Source of the DNA: Sambucus nigra
Lineage: Eukaryota > Streptophyta > Magnoliopsida > Dipsacales > Adoxaceae
Reading direction: 5' to 3'
Length of the DNA: 64,000 bases
NCBI GenBank assembly: GCA_949130495.1
Contig: OX422216.1
Location: 365,886,605 to 365,950,604, forward strand
The notes under the pieces are model-generated. The model searched no databases. It worked only from the letters and a program-made list of their open reading frames with translations, and was not told the origin of the DNA. The position numbers were made by a program, and so were the translations under genes. Positions 56,167 through 64,000 of the stretch are shown piece by piece. How positions within the stretch are numbered: position 1 is the first letter of the stretch; each line of letters starts with the position of its first letter.

Positions 56167-56866
56167 AGAGTGAAAGTGGCTGACTATCTTGCTCGGAGAC
56201 CTAATCCTTATTAGGATTTATTTTACTCAGCACATGTAACTCTTTATATATGTAATGATGTAATAAAATAGTGATGTTTTGGGAGATTCATCGACTAAAC
56301 ATGTGTTGTGTATTTTTTACTTCATTAATTTCTTGTTCGACTATCTTGGGCTCTTCTTAGCCGATTAGATTTGATATCGGCAGAGTTATTTTGTTGAGTG
56401 ATTATCCACCCAGTCCAATATGATTATAAGATACCATTCTTCCTCACTTTAGCTTTTAGGTTGTGTCGTCATACTCCCTTAGGCCTAAGTGTGGCAATGG
56501 CGAGGACACACTTGGTGTTGGATGTTCTATCCGAGCAGGTTTTCTGAGCCAAACATTATTTGGCGACCAACATGAGTTGGACGAGCTGCCTAAGGTTCCA
56601 CCGTAGGGATTCATATATTTCCAAGGGTAATGCTAGGAGGTTATTTCATGTTTGATGACAAAAACCTGAGGAGGGTAATAACCTGCTTTTATTTGTTAAG
56701 AGGAGTTCCTGTAGCTTGGAAAAGGTGCATAAATTATTAAGTATTTGAGAAAAAATCAACAATTTATAGAATGCCACTGCCAAATAATTTTTATTAATAA
56801 AAAATGAATTGCAACTTTCAACATTGGGTTAAAAGATCAACACAGAAAACTAGAAGTATAATTTCT
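56167..56866. other. Junction zone between convergent pol and antisense genes
   Basis: No coding sequence recognised. It contains the 3' ends of both transcription units of Tat element 2. Confidence 0.45.
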
Positions 56867-58055
56867 TTAAATTGGTTGTGTTCCAAGCTCGAGGTGATAG
56901 GCTCCTTGTAGGTTGTCCCTTATCACCTTGAATGGTCCCTCCCAGTTTGGCCCTAGCTTGTCATCTGATGGTTTTACTGCACTGCAAAGTACTTTACTTA
57001 GGATGTAGTCCCCAACTTGGAATGCTCTCGGATTGACCTTTTTGTTGTGGTGCTTTGCTAGCTGTTGCTGATAGACTGCTAGTTTCACTAGAGCTAGCTT
57101 TTTTCATTCCTCAGCTAGGTCAAGTTCAGCGAGCAATGCTGCATCGTTCTGGCCTTGGTCGACCAGGGTGGACTTCATGGTGGGGAGGTCAACTTCCAAG
57201 GGGATGATTGCCTCCATACTATATGTCATTGCGATTGGTGTTTCCCTAGTTGCTCGTCGTGGGTTAGTGCAGTAAACCCAAAGAATGTGTGGGAAGCTCG
57301 CTCACCCATGCCCCTTTGGCTTGCTCTAATCGCTTCTTCAATCCATCAATCACTATTTTATTGGAAGCTTCAGCTTGTTCGTTGCTCTGAGGGTATGCCA
57401 CTGAGATGAAATGGTGCCTGATCCCGTGGTCATTCCCGAAACCCTGGAAGAGGACACTTTCGAACTGGGTTCCATCGTCAGTGATGATGGTCCTAGGGAT
57501 CCCGAAGTGGGTGACAATATTCTTCCATATGAATCTTATTATATTCGCATCTCTGATGTTTGCCAACAGTTCTTCCTCTATCCATTTGGTGAAGTAGTCT
57601 ATCGCGACCAACAAATACTTACGATTACCGGCAGCGGTAGGAAGAGGGCCTACGATGTCCATTCCCCATTGGGCGAAAGGCCATGGGCTAGTAAGTGACT
57701 TTAGGTCACTGGCTATTTGGTGAACCATAAGAGCGTGAAGTTGACATTTTTCGTTGCGAGCATATATCCCCGAATCCTTCTGCATGTACGACCACCAGTA
57801 GACTTCCTTCATTGCTCAAAAAGCTAGCAACCTGCCCCCAATATGACTCCCACAGATTCCCTCATGGAGATCATGTAGAACTTTCTCGACGTCCTTTGGG
57901 TGAACATATTGGAGGTGTGTATTGGTGAAAGACCTCTTATACAGTTTGCCCTTAGGAGATAAGTGAAAGTCAGCAGCTTTGACTCCTATCTGATGAGCGG
58001 TCTTCTTATCGTCTGGTAGGGCACCATATTTTAAATAATCTCTTAAGGGGTCCAT
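56867..58055 (-). pseudogene. Integrase of Tat element 2
   Basis: N-terminal HHCC region: HEGICGSHIGG supplies the His pair, but NEKCQ lacks the first Cys. The core has all three catalytic positions: GMDIVGPLP, IITDDGTQFES and YPQSNEQAEASNK. A C-terminal fragment in another frame has HHNKKVNPRAFQVGDYILSK, then KLGPNWEGPFKVI and GAYHLE (57088-56880). A stop at 57816 and a frameshift after 57264 break it. Unlike element 1 this integrase is complete in extent. Confidence 0.85.
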
Positions 58056-58800
58056 CTAATTGGGAATGATTCAATCTGGAGAACATGAATTATGTTTAGC
58101 AGTTTTTCAATCTGGGTAATACTTGGCTGGGTAAGCAAGTCGATCGTAATTGTTCTCTTTAAGTCAGAATTGATCGCTCAGCTCAAGGCCGCTAGGGCGT
58201 CATCATGGCTATTTTATCCTCTGAGAAACTGTTGGACGCTGACATGGTCGAAGTTAGATATTAATTTCTTTGTTGTGGCGAGGTAGACCGCCATTCTCTC
58301 ATCCCTAGCATTGAAGTCACCACTTATCTGGTTGATTGACCACTTTGATAGTCCACCAGACAGATCTGTTGTTCGCAGGACTGCTTTAAGGGGGTGAGAT
58401 GTAAGGACGATGATGGAGTAATCTTTGAAGTAATGTTTCAATTTCCTCGATACTACCACTAGTGCAAAGGTGAGATTTTCTAGTGGTAGGTACCGCTATT
58501 CGGCGTCCAAAAGAGTTTTTCTCGCATAATAGATTGGTGTTGGATCCCCATTCTTTTGCATACCAGTGCAGAACTTACAGCGTGACTGGAAACTGCGAGG
58601 TACAGGTATAGAGAGTCATTTTCTTAAGGGATTATGAGCAAGGGTGATATACTGAGGTAAGATTTGAGTCCTTCTAGTGCCTTCGAGCAATCCTCATTCC
58701 ACTCTACATCTTTGCTTTTCTTCAAAAGTTGGAAGAACGACTGGCACCTTTCGGATTACTTTGAGATGAATCGGTTCAGGGCGGTGAGCGTTCCTGTGAG
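58056..58800 (-). pseudogene. RNase H end and fused remnant of second RNase H
   Basis: SIIVLTSHPLKAVLRTTD and LSGGLSKWSI belong to the end of the first RNase H. The frame then jumps straight to NQISGDFNARDERMAVYLAT and NFDHVSVQQFLRG, which belong to the end of the second RNase H. The bulk of the second domain is therefore deleted. Several stops lie upstream toward 58800. Confidence 0.75.
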
Positions 58801-59612
58801 CTTTTACACGTCTCTTATCGTACGGGGGGGCTGAACCCTATTTATGGCGTCAATCTGGTCCGGTTTGGCTTCAATGCCTCTCTTTCTAACCAAGTACCCG
58901 AGAAATTTTCCTGACTGGACATCGAAGGAACACTTACTTATGTTAATCTTCATTCGATGTTTCCTGAGGATTTCGAAGGTCCTTGATAGGTTCGAGTTGT
59001 GGTCTTCTTTATGCCTACTCTTGAAAAGCATGTCATCGATGTAGACCTTCATGGTGCTTCCCATTTGGTCTTTAAACATTTTGATGACCAACCGCTGGTA
59101 GGTTGCTCCTGTATTTTTTAGCCCAAAGGGCATCACCTTGTAACAATATAACCCAAAGGTGGTGATGAATGTTGTCTTGTCTTGATCTGGCTCATATAGA
59201 GGGATTTGGTGATACCCAGAGTTTGCGTCTAAGAAACTCATTCTTTCATGAGCTGCAGTGGCATCCACCAACTGGTCAATCTTTGGGAGTGGAAAACAGT
59301 CTTTAGGGCATGCTCTGTTAAGGTTGGTGAAGTCAATACAAACTCTCCATTTTCCATTGATTTTTATGACCGCTACTAGGTTGGACATCCACTTAGAGAA
59401 TTGAACTTCCTGTATGGATCCTACATCCAGCAGCTTTTCCACTTCCTTCTCCACAACCTTGGCCTTCTCGGGTGCAGTTCGTCGTGCCTTTTGTGCGATC
59501 GGCTTGAAAGTTGGCTCAATGTGCATCTGATGACAAACCACACTGGGATCAATCCCAGGCATCTCGTAGGGTTCCCACGTAAAAACGTCCAAGTTATTCC
59601 ATAAAAGTACAC
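58801..59612 (-). pseudogene. Reverse transcriptase of Tat element 2, long open stretch
   Basis: A 262-codon open stretch (59592-58807) holds MPGIDPSVVCHQMHIE, FSKWMSNLVAVIKINGKWRV, IDFTNLNRACPKDCFPLPKI, MSFLDANSGYHQIPLYEPD, MPFGLKNTGATYQRLV, the catalytic YIDDMLFKS (about 59030) and FLGYLVRKRGIEAKPDQI. This is nearly the whole palm and fingers of a Ty3 RT with no stop, the best-preserved coding piece in the window. The frame closes just after TIRDV, and the connection to RNase H is broken. Confidence 0.9.
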
Positions 59613-59921
59613 TCAGTTCCCTCTTCTATCGATCTGTGAGAGAGGCTCCGATCAAGAACATCCTATCTTTATTGTTGTCGTTGACTGTGACTTCCTCCAG
59701 GTTCTCAACGACCCTCTCAGAGGGGAGGATCCTGGTCTCCTCCACTCCAGGTCTGCCATATTTTAGCTGCTATTTAGAAGGTATCAAACCTTCCTATTCT
59801 TCAACCTTCTTTTTGGCTTTCTCGACCTTTTTCTCTGGCTTTGGGCGGATGGATTCTATAAAGCACTTTCTCGCCATTTCCTAATCTCCATCACTCCTCG
59901 CTCAGTCATATATTTGAGTTT

Positions 59922-60293
59922 CTAATGGTAGGTAGAGGGGATGACCTTCATCGCATGTAGCCACCCTCTGCCAAGGATGGCCTGGTAGGGCGAGTAAATG
60001 TCGACCACCAGAAATTTGATCATTTTGGAGACACTTACTGCCCTTACTGGCAGTACAATCTTTCCCAAAGGGATGGTCACTTTACCAGGGAAGCCAACTA
60101 GAAGGATGATGGCTTCCTTTAAGTCGGCGATGCTTAACTTTAACTTTCTGAATAAGTCGAGATACATTACTTTGGATGAGCTACCCTGCTCAACGAGCAA
60201 CTTGTCGGCATCGTAGTTAGCTATCCTGATTGTAATGATCAAGGCATCATGATGTGGGGTCCTTACTCCCACTAGGTCTTCATTCGTGAACAT
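59922..60293 (-). pseudogene. Protease of Tat element 2 with altered active site
   Basis: IITIRIANYDADKLLVEQGS, then SSKVMYLDLFRKLKL, IILLVGFPGKVTIPLGKIVLP and YQAILGRGWLHAMKVIPSTY are the standard Tat protease blocks. The catalytic triad normally begins with Asp; here it reads VEQGSS, Asp replaced by Glu, which should abolish activity. In the same frame as Gag upstream, with stops between. Confidence 0.8.
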
Positions 60294-60341
60294 AATGTGT
60301 TTTTTATAGTCGATGTCATCTGCTCGTCGACTCTTTCCTGC

Positions 60342-61987
60342 CTACGTTTTAGCTGGATCGATTTGAAAAGCTTGCATTACTGACATAAGCTTTTTGACTT
60401 CCATCCGAGATATGTTTCCTTGAATATTCTTTAGATTGGATGCCCTATAAATTACAGTGAACTCATGGCCGACGTACTCCTCGAGCACGTTATCGAGTCT
60501 CCGATCCCCATTGGTAGCTACCTTCTCTGCCTTTTTCTCTACGAACTCATTCAAGTGCCCAACTTGGGTTAGCTCTTTGAGGTGAGATTTGAGAGCTTTT
60601 CAATGCTCAGTTTTGTCCCCGCCCTCCTTATGGAATGCACATCTCAGTGCGTTATTTCTCTTTGAGGGGTCTCAACCCATCTTCCTGGGCCATTTGACAA
60701 ACGGTTCGTCCTTGATCTTCTCCAGAATTTTGTAAATTGGTTCCTTAAAAACTGTGTTTACTACTTGAAATGCTTTTGGGGCGTCACCTTTATTCCTATT
60801 CTTAGGTCCGCTCTTACCCCCATTCTTACTTCCTTTATTTTGATTCTCAGCTTTGTCGTTGCCCTTGCAGGCGAACTTGGCACGACCATTATCACCTGCG
60901 TTGAGATGGGTCACATCTTTAACTTTGGCGTATTTCTCAATATGGGACATTAAGTCATAGATGGTTGTGGCCTCTTTCTTAGTGAGGGACTGTTGTAAGA
61001 GGGAGGAGATGGGTAAAGTTATCTTAAAGGATGCCACGATGACCTGCTCCGAGCAGTCATTGACCTCATTGAATAGATCCCAATACCTTTTCACGTAGTC
61101 TCTGAGGCCCTCCTATGGTGTTTTCTTCATTATTAGCAAAGCATCCATCCTCTTCGGGTGGGAGCTGCTGGTAATGAAGCGAGCTGTAAAGAGCTCATCC
61201 AGGGACTCGAAGATCCTGATGGATCTATGAGAGAGTTTCTCGAACCACTTTTGGGCTACGTCATGCAAGCTCGATGAAAAGATCCATCACATTAATCCGT
61301 CCTTATGGTTCCAGAGGGTCATGGCCTGCCTGTACTTCCTAACATGGTCGATAGGATTAGTCTTTATGTCGTAGATCTTGAATTTGGGCATCGCAAACTT
61401 CTTTGGGGCTTCTTCTTCTATCTCCCTTGAGAAAGGGGATTTCATCTGGGTCCTGAGAGCTCTCCTGGATAACTCTCTGATCGACCTGGCACCCCGATGT
61501 GCTGGGTGTTGGTCCATTTCTCTCCAAACTAAATTTCATCTTTTATCATTTCCTCGACCTGGGCTCCTGTAACCTGTTGCTCGGACAAGTCTTCATCTGA
61601 CCTGTATTCCTTAAATATTTGAGATCCACGTCTTGGTATCCTTCCTCGACGGCGAGATTTACTCGCCTGAGGGCTAGAAGTGCGATATTGACGTTTCCTG
61701 GTGCTTCGATGGAGTTCTCTCTCCATTTTCTCCAGTCTTCTCTTGAGACGAGTGTTCTCAGCTTCTTGCTTGTGAGTGGCCTCCTCTTGATCTTGGAGCC
61801 TGGCCTCATATGTGTTGATTATCCTAGAGACCTGTGTGGACCTGGCTGGTCCTTGGCTTTCCTCCGAAGCTTTTCGTTCTGGGCTAGCCCTAGGATTTGA
61901 ATGTCGAACTTCAGATCTGATCCTGCGAGGGGAAGGTTTCTCTTGAATATCCCCTGCTTGAGGGGGATTGCTGCTGTGACTAAACAT
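60342..61987 (-). pseudogene. Gag of Tat element 2
   Basis: Starts at ATG 61985-61987 (MFSHSSNPPQAGD) with an Arg/Ser-rich and coiled-coil leader (EEATHKQEAENTRLKRRLEK). After a frameshift near 61530 the capsid domain follows: FKIYDIKTNPIDHVRKYRQA, MTLWNHKDGLM, QKWFEKLSHRSI, DALLIMKKTP, LRDYVKRYWDLFNEVNDCSE. A Lys/Asn/Gly-rich linker and a degenerate zinc region (CAFHKEGGDKTEH then a stop) close it, then GHLNEFVEKKAEK. Stops near 61287, 61110, 60672 and 60600. It lies just after the primer site. Confidence 0.85.
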
Positions 61988-62032
61988 TCCAAATTCTTAT
62001 TACGAAGTCTTTCTCAAAGGAAAACAAATAAT

Positions 62033-62051
62033 TCTCACAGACGACACCAAT
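62033..62051 (-). promoter_or_regulatory. Primer binding site of Tat element 2
   Basis: ATTGGTGTCGTCTGTGAGA on the - strand abuts the 5' LTR. It closely resembles the LARD site ATTGGCGCCATCTGTGGGA, differing at a few positions. Confidence 0.75.
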
Positions 62052-62462
62052 TATGGTGATAATTAAACTCAACACAAAATAATAGGCAAAGGCGATCACC
62101 AGAATAAATAAAGAACTTGAAATAATTGCAATCACACACAACACAAGATATACGTGGTTCGCTAACAAGGCCTACGTCCACGGTGGCGCTTTCAGTATTT
62201 TATTTCTCTTTACTCCAGGGGAGTGTTTACAATTGCATGCCCATTGGCCCGAGCTGAGGGTTTAATATATACATGTTGTTTCTCGGAGAGTGGGGGTGTT
62301 GGACTCCTCCACGTTAGCCCATAACTCCTAGAATATCTCATAAGATATTTTAGGGGTTGAATGGGTCATAACAGAATTATTTATTCATGTAGCCTACAGA
62401 CTTTGGTCCGAACTGAAGCGGACTACTTATCTAGTCCAGAATGTTTAATTGAGGTACCCACA
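62052..62462 (-). repeat. 5' LTR of Tat element 2
   Basis: On the - strand TGTGGGTACCTCAATT...TTATCACCATA (terminal CA mutated to TA). TATA-like TATATAT lies in the middle. Hairpin GTGGACGTAGGCCTTGTTAG...CGAACCAC lies at 62154-62181. Confidence 0.9.
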
Positions 62463-62977
62463 GTTTCCTTGATTGTTCTTTACCATATGGGAGATGGATC
62501 ACTGAAAATTTCTATTCCTTGAGAGTACCTCATTTACCATCTGAGGATGTAAGCATTATAAGACCTCTTTTAAGTTTGATTCTTCACGATCAATAGCACA
62601 GATAACTCATTATCTATCCTGACACCATATCGATCCCAATGCACCAGCACTGGATCATGCTCATACACCTCATCCAGCACCCAAGCCAAGTGGACATCAG
62701 GATTAATGAGCTTACATTGCATCTTAGTTTGCTTATATGAAAAGATAACTATGGGAGATGCATAATGACATGGGGTAGGTATGTAGCAGTATATTGAGAC
62801 CATTGGTAGAAACCACGACAGTTTATGCTTCGATGTTGCTTTCAATGTGGAGTAATTAAGGCGTTCCTAGCTTGTACCGGATTTTACTCCTATAGTTCCT
62901 CTAACATTTGCTACTCATTCACCGTCACATATTCCTGTTCCACCTATAGATGTTGGTGATGATAATGATGAGGAGGT

Positions 62978-63015
<38 letters not shown>

Positions 63016-63091
63016 GGGAAACAGACATTGATGATGGGGAAACAAACATTGATGATGATGGTGTGCAGTATGATGACATGTCCGACGATTA
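62463..63091 (+). pseudogene. Possible C-terminal part of the interrupted transposon ORF, poly-Asp tail
   Basis: The last segment reads PPIDVGDDNDEEV, a run of twelve Asp from a (GAT)n tract, ETDIDDGETNIDDDG and MSDD before TAG at 63089-63091. It lies just beyond Tat element 2 on the same strand as the fragment at 51547-52258, so it may be the far end of that ORF. Upstream bases 62463-62940 have no clear frame on the + strand. A 91-codon open stretch on the - strand (62845-62570) was not recognised. Confidence 0.35.
62978..63016 (+). repeat. (GAT)n microsatellite
   Basis: About 12 TGA/GAT units. In one + frame it codes for an Asp run. Confidence 0.95.
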
Positions 63092-64000
63092 GAGATTTTA
63101 ACTTTACATGTTATTCATTTGATTGTACCGCATGTGGTACTTAGTACATTGGTATGTATATTGTTATTAATACCTCTTTATTTTAGTACTTGAATATTTT
63201 GATGGTTATTTAGATATTTTGATAGTTTGTGTTGTTTATATGGATATTATCTTATTGCTTTATAGATTATTTACTTTTATCCATGTTATACCATAAGTGA
63301 AAAATACAATATGGACCCTTCACGATACGCCACGTGACCTCTCTAAAGGCAGATAAAAATGTCATCCTTAGTATTAAATTATGCTTGTCCAAAAAAAAAA
63401 TGTGCTCGACTTAGGTATGCTTGTGTTCGGCCTACTACTCCATCTCTTGTCCTGATAGCTATCTCACGGTGTTAATTAATTGTGCTTGCTAACTCAGTCA
63501 ATACCATTTCTGTACCTACGTATACATGTAAGAGAAGATCGTTAGTCACGCTTATCGTTCTTAAGAACGTGTAATATTTAAGCACCTGACCACTCTGTTT
63601 GGGCTATAACAAACTATGTATGAAATGTGTAACTGCCTGACCTATAAAGGCAGTCTACTCGTCCCTTAATATTCTCTAATAACTAACTATAAATGGCATT
63701 CAATCCCATGGGGATTGGGGTGGAGATTATCATCTCTTTACGAACCCTAGAAAGATAAAAAGAGTATAATCCAGAGATTCTACCCATTCTGATATTGAAG
63801 AACTAATAATACAACCATCACTACTCCCATGGATGTAGTTACCTTTTTTGGGTCGAACTATGTAAATCTCGTCTTCTCTATTTGTCCTTCACCTCCATTC
63901 TCTCTTTCCATTTATTATCTTGACAATTATTTGTGATTGTTTATCATTGATAAATTCTCGACAAAGACATAAAATCCTTGAACCAATTTTAAATGATAAC
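63092..64000. other. Right-end spacer, promoter-like segment
   Basis: No gene recognised. ACCTATAAAGGCAG (63640) and ACTATAAATGGCATTC (63687) look like TATA boxes, and the following 100 bp could be an LTR leader, but no partner repeat is visible in the window. Confidence 0.35.

Larger units (their letters stand above)
52259..62462 (-). mobile_element. Tat-lineage Ty3/gypsy element 2, full length but dead
   Basis: Complete from LTR to LTR on the - strand: 5' LTR 62462-62052, primer site, gag, protease, RT, RNase H, remnant second RNase H, integrase, then antisense genes on the + strand, polypurine tract and 3' LTR. Flanking pentamers (ATTTT and GTTTC) match at only three bases, so the target duplication is eroded or altered. 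A different family from element 1: LTR 411 versus about 1066 bp, and diverged proteins. Confidence 0.87.

Noticed and set aside
62570..62845. 91-codon - strand frame
   Set aside because: No recognisable motif or neighbour support; kept only as an unexplained open stretch.

Overview
This window is nuclear DNA of a flowering plant, probably from a large, repeat-rich genome. It holds plant-specific Ty3/gypsy retrotransposons of the Tat and chromovirus (Tekay/Del-like) lineages. It also holds MULE, PIF/Harbinger and hAT DNA transposons and plant mobile domain (PMD) genes with short introns, set in AT-rich spacer full of tandem repeats and microsatellites. I found no ordinary host gene, rRNA, tRNA or CRISPR array, and the species cannot be named from the sequence. 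Almost every coding region is broken, so this looks like a transposon graveyard.

Layout. (1) 1-8464: 3' part of a Tat-lineage element on the + strand: gag/protease, RT, RNase H, a second RNase H, an integrase cut short by a 108-bp tandem repeat, an intron-bearing antisense gene (6400-4411), and a 3' LTR (7399-8464) that carries its own 37-bp tandem array. (2) 10.06-12.64 kb: diverged repeats, then a decayed PMD gene (+). (3) 12686-14229: non-autonomous hAT element with an 8-bp target duplication. (4) 14.3-17.6 kb: PIF/Harbinger transposase (+) with a Myb/SANT-like gene (-) on each side. (5) 18255-23863: LTR element with no coding capacity (LARD-like), followed directly by an inverted-repeat MITE-like element. 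(6) 24-28.2 kb: AT-rich spacer with a (CA)n tract and a SINE-like insert. (7) 28.2-34.6 kb: MULE transposase fused to an OTU cysteine-protease domain (+), facing a PMD gene (-), with 108-, 126- and 81-bp tandem arrays between them. (8) 34.7-41.6 kb: mostly featureless, with a weak gag-like relic.

(9) 41.6-63.1 kb is a nest. A transposon-type ORF (+) was split by a hAT element (41637-51538, target duplication ATCCCGAT/ATCCTGAT). That hAT was then split by a Tekay-like chromovirus (42136-51474, - strand, 5-bp duplication CGTTT). Further along, the same outer sequence holds a second Tat element (52259-62462, - strand, 411-bp LTRs) with its own antisense genes.

How the parts relate. Both Tat elements pair a sense gag-pol with an oppositely transcribed gene that carries introns and encodes a protein resembling the 'putative gypsy-type transposon' (Transposase_28) family plus a coiled coil. 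The three small-to-medium LTR families share a potential hairpin, GTGGAYRTAGGC...GAACCAC, downstream of the likely promoter. Two of them share a near-identical primer binding site, which suggests the coding-free element belongs with, or was mobilised by, Tat-type elements. The best candidates for follow-up are the antisense intron genes, the MULE-OTU plus convergent PMD pair, the hairpin shared by unrelated LTRs, and the hairpin array in the coding-free element.
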